64,000 nt of DNA from positions 1,612,001 through 1,676,000 of the forward strand of contig JAHLMK010000002.1 of NCBI GenBank assembly GCA_019915135.1, written 5' to 3'. The notes below the pieces were generated by a model. The model saw nothing but the letters and a program-made list of their open reading frames with translations. It was not told where the DNA came from and did not search any database. The DNA comes from Strobilurus pachycystidiatus (lineage: Eukaryota; Basidiomycota; Agaricomycetes; Agaricales; Physalacriaceae). The stretch's first letter is position 1. Every line of letters begins with the position of its first letter. Both the position numbers and the translations under genes were made by a program. This document shows, in pieces, positions 34,683 to 46,142 of this stretch.

Positions 34683-35740
34683 TCATTCTTGGCGCCGCAA
34701 CCCAGCGATGAATGAATCACCGTGACTGACCCTTCGCCAGCGGTGGTCGCTCCTTAGCATCTTCTCCCAATTGGCGTTCTTCTTCTTCCTCAAACGGAAC
34801 GCCTGGATGATGATACTCGTATTCGGATTGATGAAATCCTTATAGAATGAGCCGGGCTGTGATAGCGCTTGCCTCACCGCCCGAGAGAACAGACGGTAAA
34901 GCCAGTAAAAAGGGAGGGTCTAGCCTGCCGCGAGTTTAATGGGGCCATGATGTTGTGAAGAAACTCACAAATAATGTCTGTCCCCGTGATATGCTATGTT
35001 CTTCATGGTTGCCATTGATTTTCCGTCAATGATCCTTCCTCCAGGTCAGCCTTATCTGAACGATTGCCTGAGCCTATATGTCATTCGAGGTCCTGAGCAC
35101 AGTCTACCATCAATATTCTCTTCCAGAGTGCGTACCTACCTCTTCAGTTGGGACCTTTTGCCGTCGAATGTCCAGAGATTGACAAGATGAAGCGGAGATA
35201 TCTGAAGAAATATGGCTCAAAAGGTTCTACACCCGCGAGCACACGCGAGCTGCTGTACTTACATGTAAAACGCCCGCCAAGTTGTTCAAGAAATATACTG
35301 TCAAAAGATGTGAATATGGATCTCGGGCAAGCTTGGATCCCACAGTCTATACCTTTCCGACGCCGCCATGACTACAAGCTGTATGCGGACGGCCCTAGGG
35401 AGTTTGGCTTGCTAATTTGAGTGTGACAAGCATGATGATTGACGTAAAGCAGAAGGATCAACGCACAATATGCTATCACCATCACGAGTCCTACGCCGCC
35501 CACGAGGCCCAAAGCACAGAATTCCATTAACTAAACGGGCGACCAGTGAATACTCTTATCACTCAGTCGCTAGCCACTTGTCCAGCCCTCGGCCCAAGAG
35601 CGAGATCACATTTCCCGAGAAGAAGTTGTACTTGTATAACATACCGAAAGAAAGATGGTACATTTTGATATACATCGTCATGTCATACATAGAACGCCGC
35701 AACCTCATCAACCCAGAACCGAATCAGTAAAGCCCGAAGA
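34683..35740 (-). CDS. Possible unrecognised gene or gene remnant with one membrane segment
   Basis: No family is recognised. Read on the minus strand, several stretches look protein-like and could be exons: KMYHLSFGMLYKYNFFSGNVISLLGRG near 35670-35590, then a strongly hydrophobic helix FCALGLVGGVGLVMVIAYC near 35520-35460, a segment SWRRRKGIDCGIQACPRSIF near 35370-35310, and a C-terminal piece GSFYKDFINPNTSIIIQAF ending at the stop at 34683. In-frame stops between them could lie in introns (one ctgactgagtga-type break near 35570), but I could not phase all joins. Plus-strand frames in the same place are open too. It may be a decayed gene. Confidence 0.25.
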
Positions 35741-35814
35741 AATTACCGACGTGGTGAAATCCTTGAAACGCACCGAGTACCGTGCATTATCCGTAACCCC
35801 TTCTCCAGCGCGCG

Positions 35815-36830
35815 TTTCACGAGGACTCACTGGCCTTCTGTGCATCCTGGATGTTCCTCACCAAGTCAACAGCCTCCTGATCAGATACCTCATCCCAAAC
35901 TAGTGGGAGACGAATGTTATCACGTTTCGTCTAAGACGACCCGACTCAACCCCATCGCAGGCAAGAATAACTAATTCATCGTCGTCGTTCAGCTCACTTC
36001 GCGAACGAAGGCGTCCCGATCACACTCTTCAAGTGCAGTCCCCGTCATACGACAGTTCGCCAGCTCCGCGAGTGGCTAATGTGCCGAAGACACAGCCCCC
36101 GAAACACACATCCCGCCTGCGCGCGACATTCCGGTTCTCCCTCTGACTTGTCACTTTGCTTTGTGGTCCTGTGTCAGCGCTGGGCGACGCCGTTACGAGA
36201 CAGCACTCCTCGCGCGTCTCCTGCGTTGGCGCAATATAGTACTCGTTTCGCGTTTGGTGGCGGGTTCACCGGTGGTACCTTGGATGTTGAGGAGGGAGCG
36301 ATTCCAAGTTGACTACCATCCTCGTTTTCGAGGCTAAGGTAGGCGACGACTGCGGTGGATCCCGATTCCGCCACATGTTCAGATTGTTCAGACATCTTCT
36401 GTAGCGCGTCATCAGCTTTCTGGAACGCATTGCGAAGGATCACAGTGGGATCGGCGGTGGGGCTTTGGTGAATGGTGTCTAGAAGGTGCTGTGTGGCGAT
36501 TCACGTTAGATAGAATGGAGAGAGACACATCTCAACAATGCCACCCACATTATGGAAGTTAGATCCACACCATTCTGCGACCTCTTTATTTCCGTGTCCG
36601 TCGAAGACACCGAAGAAGCCCTGTCCGCGGACGCTGTTGAAGTCCACAATGAAGGCGTGTGTATCTTCCATTGTCTGTCGAAGTCCTTGCTCTTCGTGAA
36701 CGCCTATCTGGTAGGATGTGTCGGTGGATGCCATTTGATTTAGGGTCTGGACGAGGTATCAGTCGGAACATCATCATGGAGAGATGAGCGCACGTACGCC
36801 AAAGGTGTTGGGGCCATCCGCCACAGTCAT
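35815..36830 (-). pseudogene. Decayed PP2C phosphatase paralogue
   Basis: Same order and strand as the intact PP2C gene 2 kb away. A small first exon (MTVADGPNTFG, 36830-36798) splices in frame to 36746 onward: TLNQMASTDTSYQIGVHEEQGLRQTMEDTHAF, then GFFGVFDGHGNKEVAEWCG. After an intron come AFQKADDALQKM, SGSTAVVAYLSLENEDG and RVLYCANAGDARGVLSRNG. The frame then closes; DHKA survives just downstream followed by a stop. The expected glycine/arginine loop segment is scrambled over several frames between about 36170 and 36010. ELNDDDELVILACDG (about 36000-35960) and VWDEVSDQEAVDLVRNIQDAQ (about 35900-35830) remain, then a stop. Multiple frame breaks and a lost middle support inactivation. I describe the breaks only. 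Confidence 0.8.
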
Positions 36831-37579
36831 TGGGTATGACTTTGCATTGGAAAGCGGCCTGCATAGTAATCAGAATTGGGGCATCCCAAGCGACAGATGG
36901 AGGGCGGTTACTTCCTAGAGTCTGGATACATTGTGGGAGGAGATTATGTCTGATTAAGGAGCGTCAGTGAGATGAGGGGAGTGGATGATGGAAGCCCACA
37001 TGGAAGGGAGTAAGTCGAGATACAGGAACAAATTAAGGATTGACGCGTTCTCCAAGGGTTTCTGAGGAGCTGACGCGGTCGTTTTGATACTGGCTCGGCG
37101 ATGATGAGCCGGGGCGGTGCACAAGTGGACGCAATGGGCAACAGCAGTGAGTCTGCTGTGACTGGTATTGGCGTCAAATATAGTAATACCGGTCGGACAC
37201 TCGGAGATTAACGCACCGCAAGCGCGGACTACTTGCGCGAGGCAAAGAGGGCTGGGAGTACAAGGCGATGCTGGCAGGTGGAAACGCACTGGAATGGTAA
37301 AAATCAGCAAAGAATTGACAGGACAGCATACACCTACGCAGATAATATGATTTTACAGTGATAAGGCAGAGCAAACGCTGTCACAGGCTACGGAGCGCGG
37401 GCCATGACGCTGTTGACAAGCTGCACCGCCTGCTGATCGCCTGCAAGTGAGCGAGGGTTACATAATTTCGATCGATTTGAATATCCCGGTCCTCTCTCAA
37501 GTCTGCCACACACCTGCACCCGCAAAAAACCTTTTCAAGCTAGCTTGTCCACTCCTTTCGAATAAATCGAAACCTGTGG
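36831..37579. other. Intergenic with a possible third PP2C scrap at 37386-37447
   Basis: Mostly non-coding. At 37447-37386 on the minus strand, directly after a cag acceptor, the frame reads GDQQAVQLVNSVMARAP then stop. This resembles the SDQAAVDLVKEISDAQ helix of the intact PP2C gene. It is short, so it may be chance. Confidence 0.35.
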
Positions 37580-39213
37580 ATGTCTCAGCAACCAGCTGCT
37601 TCAAAGCCTTCGCTGCAGGGGGTCCGTATCAAAGCCAGGAAAGGCGCCGTCAAGGCCCACGCAAAGCACGAGCCAACAGGTACGGCTGTCGAAATCCATC
37701 TACATCGCTCTGCCGCTCATAGCACACCACAGTCTTTAGAGATCAGCTCTATAAATACCTCGAGGCTGTTCCAGAAGGCGATTTCGACGCTGTCACCAAC
37801 AAACTCATCCAGGCTGGCTCAAACTTGGAACTTCTCAAATATGCAGACCCGCTCTTCGAAGCCATTCTCATCGGTGGACTCATCCAGCCAGGAGGCAGCT
37901 ACATCGACGATGGTGCTCCTATGTGCCCCTTCACCATCTTCAACGCGAAAGAACCGGCCGAGGTAGACGACATTCGCAAATACATCGAAGTCTTGAACAA
38001 GCTCATTAGGAGGTTCGTTGTCTTTTCCCTACCGCTGCACTCTCTTCTTACCTTTTTGCAGATACAAATACCTCCAAAAACCACTGGAAGAATCCGCCCT
38101 GCCCTCTATCTTGCAGTACATTCACAAGTGGTCGCCCGCACAGAAAGACAAACTCTCAATAGCGATTGGCCTATTGATGTCTCAAGGACTAGCGAGCGCC
38201 TCCTGCTTGCAGGCCCTGGCCAAAGATCACTTGCTCAAAAACGGTGCGCATACAGCTCATGCAATCACGTATTTATCTGACATCTATACGTGCAGACGTC
38301 TCCATCGATGTGATCACCATCATCTTCCGTTCGTATCTTGTTGATCAGTCTATGGATCACCTCTCTGCCACTCTCAAACGTGGTGGCATCAAAGACCTGC
38401 TCGTCTTCTTCCCTCCCAACAAGCGCGAAGCCAAACACTTTGAAGAGCATTTCAAGAAGGCTGGACTTTCCCCGGTCGCGGACTGGTACGCGAAGAAGCA
38501 GTATGCCGTTGTCAAGGACAGCATCGTCAAGGAGCTCACTCAGCTTTGCGAGCATGAGGAAACGCCGGACCAGGTACGATCCATTATGGTCAGCGAATGT
38601 ACACGTCTCACGGTACCCAGATCATCTCTGCGATCAAAGCGCGACAGGAATCGAACCCCATACCTGATACTGAGCTCATTCAGTGTATCTGGCAAGGTCT
38701 TATGGCGTCAGTCGATTGGAGCGCACGACCGGATCAAATTGAAGGTCTGGCTTTGCGTGAAGTCGGGGTAAGCAGGCGTCGCACTTTCTCGCCCTCTTTA
38801 AATATTCATGCATCGTCTCGCCAGAAATACGCGCCTATTCTTGAACCGTTCTGTGACGGTCCCAAGACGGAGGTTGCCCTCATCAACGTCGTACAAGTCT
38901 ACTGTTACGAAGACACTCGCATCATCAAAGCTTTCCCACAAATTCTCAAGGTGCGTTGACGCAGTCAAGCTGTTTCTCGTAGACTGACGACGACTCGCAC
39001 TAGGTTCTGTATAACAAGGATTGTATAACAGATCAGGCCATCATCTACTGGCATCAGAAGGGTTCCAAGCCTCAAGGTCGTCAACACTTCCTCAAGAGCA
39101 CAGAAGCCCTCGTCAAGGTTGGCTTTCTCTCTGAGCAGCTGTTCATAGTGTACTCAACACCCGCTTCGTAGTTCCTGCAGGAACAAGAGGACGACGAGAG
39201 TGATGAAGAGTAA
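37580..39213 (+). CDS. BZW/5MP (eIF5-mimic protein, W2 domain)
   Basis: Basic leucine zipper and W2-domain protein, known in animals as eIF5-mimic: it binds eIF2 and eIF3 and tightens start-codon choice. Eight exons, the first 37580-37679 and the second from 37733. Residues read MSQQPAASKPSLQGVRIKARKG, then FRDQLYKYLEAVPEGDFDAVTNKL, SILQYIHKWSPAQKDKL, LKNDVSIDVITIIFRSYLVDQS, then the W2 region: WQGLMASVDWSARPDQIEG, YAPILEPFCDGPKTEVALIN, KAFPQILKVLYNKDCITDQAI and IYWHQKGSKPQGRQHFL. The tail FLQEQEDDESDEE is the acidic AA-box 2 typical of eIF5/eIF2B-epsilon/5MP. Intron 2 has a gttcgt donor at 38013 and the last intron a gttggc donor. It is convergent with the Zn2Cys6 gene. Confidence 0.92.
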
Positions 39214-39462
39214 TGTCATTAAGATACTTTCATTATCCTTCACGCGTCATATGTCTCCGCTGTTCTCGTCGCTGTGTACACCAGACACGATATTAGAGGC
39301 ATTAACTTTCGGCTGTTTATTGAGACATTCGGATAAATCTCTCACGAATCCACGCGGCTACGAGTACAACAACGGACAATCAGGTTTGAACAAAGCGGGT
39401 ATGGGCAATTGAATTTATAAAACTCGTCAGCAAACGTCCGGGCGCTGCGGAAACCTGGATAG

Positions 39463-42443
39463 TCACCAAGCTTCTGGTCCAGAGACAAAGTCCCCAGTCC
39501 ACCCATTCGTGTTCTGCATGTTCAAAAAGATGCCGTCGGACCCATTCACGGGGAGCCCCAGATCGGCCAAGCTCTAAATCGAAAAGGTCAGGAAAAGGCG
39601 GGGTAGTGGAGAAATCGAACATCACGAACTTGTTCCTGCAACCAGACTGGCACAGCAGAGGGGCTCACGACGGCTGTACCACTTGGCCACAAGAATCCAA
39701 GTTCCTCCATCGTAAATGGCTGCGGCATAGCGGGATCCACAAACGTAGGGGACACAACCATCTCCGCGAAGCCAGGCGGTGGAGCCGTCGGGACTGGCGT
39801 GTTGATACCGCTTCCCAAGCCCACTTTTCGACGCAGGTTGGCAAGCATTATGCGCAGAGTAAGAGCATATCTAGGAAGCAGACCGGTCAGTCAAATGTAG
39901 AGCCAAGAAGCAGGGGTCATACCTCTCGGCAGCAACATCGGACAAAAGCTGGGCTAACTGTTCCACCTGTGTTGTTATCGCGCCAAGATCTAGCTCGGCC
40001 GGGAAGAGACTAGCCATCTTGAGGAGAAACAGACCGGAAAACGCTGCGGTCACGAGACTATCGTGTACCGCATAGCGAAGAGCGGCCCTATGAGATTGCA
40101 TATGAGCATTTAAACGCAGCTTGGCTCTCAAAAATCGCACCGGTATTCCGAAGACGTCAAAAAGATTGATAAACAATTGAAAGCTGCATCTTTAGCCTGG
40201 AAAGCCAACTCTCGTTGCTCGAACGGCATCTTATCCCAGGCCACCCCTCGCAGTGCGACACAGACGAGCCACAACTTGGCATAGTGAAGCTCGCCAGCGA
40301 GTATTTTTCGGAGGAGGGAATGCTCGTCCATGCTTTGATCTGCGTGACCGATTGATGAGTTCTCATGTTTCCGCAGATGCGGTGTTCCTTACGATGAAGC
40401 TCATCACAATCTTGCCACCACTTATCGAGGGCGACGTTGGCGCGCCTGATAAAGGCCAAAGTGTTATGGTTGACTTGACCGTTGAGGGGAGCCAAGGTCT
40501 CGTATATTTGCGCTGTCTCGCGTGAGTGATCATTCGTTCACCGAGTGAGAACGAGCGTACTTTTCTGAGCGATAAGCTCAACTTGGGCAATCAGCCGGAC
40601 ATCAGTCGGTGACCCCATGGGATGATTCAACAGCAGGCGACAATGGCGAATCGAATTCTCGTCACGAAGAACGATTGGCCTTCCAGTCCCAAGGCTCATT
40701 CTATCTAGATTTAGAGACATCTTGTGAGAGACATGACAAACACTTACTGATGGTCGAACCAGTAGAGGCAAAGCCAGATTCGAGCAGACACGACTAACGG
40801 CATTTCAGCCACAGCACGGTCATCTGAGGGTAGAACCGTACCTAAGTCTCTCTCTTCTTCTTCTGTCCTTTGCTTCCCAGTATCATCAGCGAGCTTTTCC
40901 AAGGCACGATGCAGTCCCAGGTCCAACGCCATCCGCATCGCATGACCACTTGGAAGCCATCCGTTCGTACTCCACGCGGCCAGCAATAACATGCCTTATG
41001 ATTTGACGAGGTTAATCCACGTCTTTACTGATAGAATAGCAGGGGCTCACCTTGGACCGCTTCCTTACGGACCACGGGACCGAATAGAGATGAACGTGCA
41101 ATGCCCTGAGCTTCCTCCAGACACTTGTAGAAGGTCGGACTCAGTGGCCCGCTACCGCTCCGAATCTTGCCGGCAATGGCCAGTATGGCATCGAAAGTCC
41201 AAGGAGTGCGATCCATGATGCTTTCATAGGTGTCGTATGATGGATCGAAGAGTGGGATGAATAGATGGCAACCCGCGAAGAATCTAATTGATCTACATCA
41301 ACACTAAGTATCGAGGTGGCGTTGAAAATTCACATATTGTACAACTCGCGTGCTTCAGAGTCGGTTACGAGACCCTGAGAGAACTTGTCAGTGGACGATG
41401 TGATGTCGAAGTCAAAACAAACCTTCTCAACCACGTGTGGGAACGCGTTCCTTGGAATTGGCTCAGCTCTCTTGCGTTTCTTGACTCTATGAATAAACTG
41501 ATCAAAGCTTTGCATGGATGGACGAGCACTTGACCAACCTTGGTGGCTGAGCAGACGGAGCCGCTGCTGCCTCCGCCGCTGCATTGGCCAGGCCTTGGAG
41601 AGCTTCGATGGGTGCATTGAGAGTAGAGCGTGGAAGAGTGTCCTCAGATTCATCGTCCGAGGACGGAGCCGTGCTCGGAACAATTCCATAAGTCGCGTAC
41701 TTGTGGGGCTGGATATGGAAAGTTTAGAACACGGCGAAAGAGTGGGAATGTATGACCTACTGGCGGAGCAAATCCAGGGAGAGGGGGGAACCTGCTTCTC
41801 TCGCCGTTAGAGGGCGGGGACATGGGTCCCGATTGAGGTGGAGTAAAAATCGAGGGAGGCGGGGCCATAGCCCCGGACGCTCCCGCCTGGTTCTGGACGA
41901 CGGCCAGGATACGATCCAAGGAGGACTGCATGCCAATCATATGGCTCTGCATGACCTGGGACGCGGAGATGTCAATAATAGTCGAGTATGAAGAGAACAC
42001 GGCGCATACGAGATATTGGCCTTCGAGGCGGGAGACTCGCCTAGGGGTCAGTGTCAGCTAGCAGCAGGGCGATGGGAGCAGTGGGCGCACTCGACGCTGG
42101 CACCCGCCACTGCTTGAGGGTTCTTCTTCTCTGGCTTCTCAAACACGCAGGGCGTTCCGCTGAGCTGACATCGACGACAAGGAGCCTAGCCGGGCCGGGA
42201 CGGATGGACGGTCCAGTGAGCGGACGCTTGTGCAGTTCAAAAGGGACTACTCACCTCTCCTTCACACCTGTTCTTCCCTTTTCTGCAGGCGGTGCAGGCG
42301 CGCGCTCCCCGCTTGGGAATATGGCCGTGCTGTCCGTGGTCGGGCCCGCCGAGCTCCTGGTCTGAGCGGCTCATCTCGTTCGTCCTGCGTCGTTTTGTTG
42401 CTGATTCCGAGCCGTTTGTTGATGCCGATGGACTAATTGACAT
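39463..42443 (-). CDS. Zn2Cys6 fungal transcription factor
   Basis: Nuclear DNA-binding regulator. The N-terminus MSISPSASTNGSESATKRRRTNE leads to the zinc cluster RACTACRKGKNRCEGE, then after an intron PCRRCQLSGTPCVFEKPEK, giving the full six-cysteine spacing. After an Asp/Gly-rich linker (APPPSIFTPPQSGPMSP) comes the fungal-specific middle homology domain: LFDPSYDTYESIMDRTPWTFDAI, LAIAGKIRSGSGPLSPTF, MLLLAAWSTNGWLPSGHAMRMALDLGLHRALEKL, SARIWLCLYWFDHQ. The C-terminus reads FTMEELGFLWPS, then GLPVNGSDGIFLNMQNTNGW and ends …GPEAW. About ten or more short introns are needed. Target genes cannot be told from the sequence. The promoter and MND1 side are separated by the unrecognised gene. Confidence 0.85.
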
Positions 42444-43826
42444 GAAGGGCGCCGCCAGAAGATGATTTGCGAGGTCAAGAGCCCAGTGTTTGGGGGTTCC
42501 CGTAAACTCAAGTATAGTCGAGTGACCTTTTTCTGCGATGAGGTACCAAACTTGCACGTGCACTCAATGGTCAACTGACCCCGAAGTTATCTCTCCTTGA
42601 ATCTCTCACACATTCATTTTACTGGGTTTTTGACTGCGTCCCTCGAATCCTCAATTCATGTGCTACGGCTCGTTTGATCGTCGGTAATCCTTCGATTCTG
42701 CTGCTGACCAGGACAATGGGCGTCTTCAATCCTTATTTCAAATCCCCCGCATACCCCAGCCGCTTACGCTCTCTGAATCGGGTAAAGCCGACCAGGACTA
42801 CCCTTAGACTTTTCGACAGCGATGTCGGGGCGCCAGTTGATGGAATCATCAATTGGCCCAGAAATTGCCAAATTCGTAGATCTGACCGGATTTACTCGCC
42901 CTCGTCGCTTGGATACGTTTCTGTCTGTACCTGCAACGCCCGTCTTGTAGGGTGCGCGCTCGGATCTCAAAGGTGAGCTTCATTTTCGACATTGTCCATC
43001 TAGGTCTATCCCTCCCCCTGCACAGTGAACAGTGGACCTCACGCATCACATCAATCTCCTTCAGAAGTCCTTCAGAGTCATTCACGGTGTCACCTAGGAC
43101 ATAGACTCGGTGTTTTGGCTGCCAAGCCTATCTTCCATCCTCGTGGCGCTCTCGTGTCTATCATCAGAACTCTGTTTGCTCGCGTGGAACCAACGTGGAA
43201 ATCACCCCCAAACTCCGCTTTGAAGCGAGATGCTCCCGGTCGCAGTGATCTGGTGGCTGTAAGCATTGCTGGCCTACACCATTGAACGGCAGGTTCTCGT
43301 CTGTTCTCGGGGAAATCTCTCTACCTCAGTCAATGGACACAAAAACAGATCATCATCATGCGCCTCAATCCTTAGGCCTTAGCGACCATCCATTTAATTA
43401 AATGGTATCCCTTGTTATCACCCTGCCTCCCTCTTGAACTCCTGAGCTATAGGCGCTGCGCTAGGCTGCGCCGCGTCATCGACGCGACAGTGAGATGACC
43501 CTGCTGGGCAAAGACTCGGGGCCCCTTCACGACGCGCGAACGTTATCTCCAGGTGGGCACACGCTCAAAGTTGCCTCACTTGACACTAGTTCACCTGATG
43601 AGCCAGTGATGAACGTCGACAGCTCCACGTAATCTGTGGACCTAGCGTCGCGTGTTGACTGATTCGTAAAAATATATGTGTTCAAAGCCACTCAAGCTTT
43701 GTCAATGGTAGAATTTTCAGCAGTGCAAGCCTCAAGGTGGCGGCATCAGAAAGCCATACAATCAGACTCCACTCTTCGCTAACTACGTGTCAATGAGTGT
43801 GTCTCCTCTTTCTTCTCGCTTCCACC
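42444..43826. other. Long intergenic region, no supported gene
   Basis: Overlapping frames on both strands at 42670-43290 have some protein-like composition and possible splice sites, but I could not choose a strand or recognise a family. From 43300 to 43800 frames are closed. The region holds the Zn2Cys6 gene promoter. Confidence 0.4.
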
Positions 43827-44408
43827 TCACCAGATCGCCAGAGTGAAGAGCAAGCTGGTTTTATCACGAGATCCTCGTCTCTTGATGGCCACTTCCCATA
43901 GCTTCGGCTCAGTCTCGAGATAACGCAAAGAAAGGTAGATCCGGCCAAAGAGTTTATTATAGGCATCCAACGCACATGGCTCTGTTGCGCTACGATTCGT
44001 TCCCAAGACTTGGGTAAAAAGTCCTAGTAGACATCCACGATGAAGAGTGCCTTTCTGGAAGTCAAGTTCACCGGAATCTTCCGGTGACAATCACCGTGGC
44101 AACCCAGGCAGTCGCGTGGAAGAGGAGCCTGTTACTTACTCTGGTGAACACCAGCTTTCTCCTTCCTTGGTCCTAAATGTATACCAAATCAACAAAGCAC
44201 GCGCCCAGTGTCGGGCGTGCTCAACATTATCGGGACCACGAAGCCAAAGAAAGGATCCGCCACTCAGTACGACGTCTGTGATCTGGTCAAGATCGTAGGG
44301 CCTAGTCCGCAGATCGTGAAATCATGGAAAAGATTGGATTTGTCGTTTTCGTCTTTTCGTGCACACTTTGCAAGAAATTTCGAGCCGTCTCGCGACGGAG
44401 CTGCATAG
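43827..44408 (-). CDS. Unrecognised small protein gene
   Basis: No family is recognised. Two good exons join in phase: 44300 to about 44147 (PYDLDQITDVVLSGGSFLWL, then GPDNVEHARHWARALLIWYT) and, after a gtaagt…ggaag intron, about 44085-43827 (SGELDFQKGTLHRGCLLGLF, LDAYNKLFGRIYLSLRYLET, ending LFTLAIW). An upstream frame starting at 44408 (MQLRRETARNFLQSVHEKT) may be the first exon, though I could not phase its join. Composition is helical and globular with regular hydrophobic spacing, unlike random frames. It lies between the Zn2Cys6 factor and MND1 on the same strand. Confidence 0.45.
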
Positions 44409-44585
44409 CATCAGCGAGTAGGCATGAAGATGTTATTTGTGATTGTACAGCGGGAACAGTCTAAGCGATACGACATTCTTGAGGAAAGAATCGTGAATAC
44501 AAGGCAAGAGCAAGAGCAATCGGCGCAAGAGCAGAGAGCAAGTACAGAAACAGACACAGAAACAAGCACGGAAAGCAAAGGTTCA

Positions 44586-45605
44586 CTAGCATATATCCTC
44601 GTAATCGTCGTCCACGCCGAGATGCTGTCGGATTTCGCTTGCTTCCATCATAGTTTGTCGTTGCAGGTAAGACAAGGCGATACAGAAATTCTCTACAGTC
44701 TTGGTGTGAACACGGTCCGAGTCAATTACGAGGCGACTCACCAGTCCATCGAATAGCAGCTTCCTTTGCCAGTGTGATTCCACGTTTAGTTTCCTCGAGC
44801 TTGACTGGGTCGCAGGCTCCATACGCGCTGAGCTCCTTCTCCAGCTCCGCAAGTTCCTTTTTCTGGCGGGAGAGCTGAGCCAAAGCTTCGGCGCGCTCTT
44901 CCTGGTTGGCTTTAGTCAGATGACACGCATATATTCAGATAATTAGCAAACCGAGTCGGCCCTTGTCTGTTTCTCGACAAGAATCAGGTTTCTAGCTTCA
45001 TCGATTTGTGCCTGATTTGCGGCATGCGTCTCTTGGGCTGTCTTGAGCCGTGTTTGGAGCTGGGATTCTGTGAATATCCTGGTCGGTGAGGAACTAGCGC
45101 GTATAGACGAACTGCGGCGCCTTGTTGAGACGGGAAGCTCCAGAAAACTGGAATTTATCTGGGTTGCGAGTAACGACGCGTACGGAAGAGAAGAACGCAC
45201 AATTCGAGGACCCGATTTTATCGCCTTGCACGAGTCCGTCATCGACGAGTGACTGCAGTACTTCCTTGACCGACTGGGAGACTAGAGAGCTTTCAGCGCG
45301 GACGTGAACAACGCGTCGCCGTCATACCAATGCCTTTCATCTTGGGCCCCAACTTTTCGAGCTCCTTGAGCTGAACAAGTTGGTCAGACCCTCTTCGACA
45401 GAGCTATGTACGCAAAACGCGCCTGGAAGAAGTCTTTCTAGAAGGTGGGCGTGTCAGACAGCTAATGAACCCGTGCAGCCACGCGACACACTGTTTCATG
45501 GAAAATTTCCAGCAATTTGACGCGCTTTTCTTCGGCGGATAGTCCTCGTGGAGCCTAACTCCTTGTCAGAATCGCGTTGGGCTGCGAGAGTGTCCCTCGT
45601 ACCAT
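44586..45605 (-). CDS. MND1: MND1 meiotic recombination protein
   Basis: Partner of HOP2; the heterodimer stimulates Dmc1/Rad51 strand exchange in meiosis. Spliced start reads [41 protein letters not shown], the winged-helix DNA-binding region, then SQSVKEVLQSLVDDGLVQGDKIGSSNCAFF. A coiled coil follows (TRLKTAQETHAANQAQIDEA, NLILVEKQTRADSV, then a Glu/Lys/Leu-rich section to KLEETKRGITLAKEAAIRWT). The tail is MEASEIRQHLGVDDDYEDI, matching the family C-terminus. The start codon is the last codon of exon 1: ATG at 45605-45603 is followed at once by a gtacga intron (45602-45555). A 15-nt microexon (45437-45423, KDFFQ) is followed by a GC-AG intron. The gene looks intact, consistent with a sexual fungus. 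Confidence 0.9.
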
Positions 45606-46142
45606 TGTCTGCAAGCGAAAAGGATGTCGAACGGGGATCTTGGTAGTTGGTGGTGAAGAAGTGAAATTGGCACATCACGTCACGTCCGAACCCGAAGCGC
45701 GTGCGCCACGCCGCCACAGTCCATGCATCACGTCCATATCCGAAAACACCAGAGCCATACGAATAGTGACACGCAGCATCATTGGGTAGCGGCCTCTTCA
45801 GATCTGGGGTATGAAGTTAGCACAAAGGGCATTTGAAGCAAATCCTAGCTATGTCCGCGGGCCGCCAAAGTCCCCCAGACAGGCCCGTCAAGTCGTACAG
45901 TAGGCCAAATCTATTCGCCTATAAGCTCTACAAATACAGATGGCACAGATACAATGCGAAATAAACCGCCGTAAAAGCTATGTGTAGGATTGACTATAAT
46001 AAGTAAAATGGCGTGTATCGTCCACGACAAGATTGAATGTCCAGTATTAATGCAATGAAAGAAGGTAGGTGGGGTAGCGAGATACCGCAGGCAAAGTTAT
46101 GCAAACGAATGTCTGAGTGGCGTTTTCTATATTTCATGCACG
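45606..46142. other. Intergenic, no supported gene
   Basis: Holds the MND1 5' region and the KRE6 3' region. No further gene or repeat is recognised. Confidence 0.5.

Noticed and set aside
42674..43285. Possible gene on either strand upstream of the Zn2Cys6 factor
   Set aside because: Both strands have open frames with plausible GT-AG sites over the same bases, and neither shows a known domain, so no call is made.
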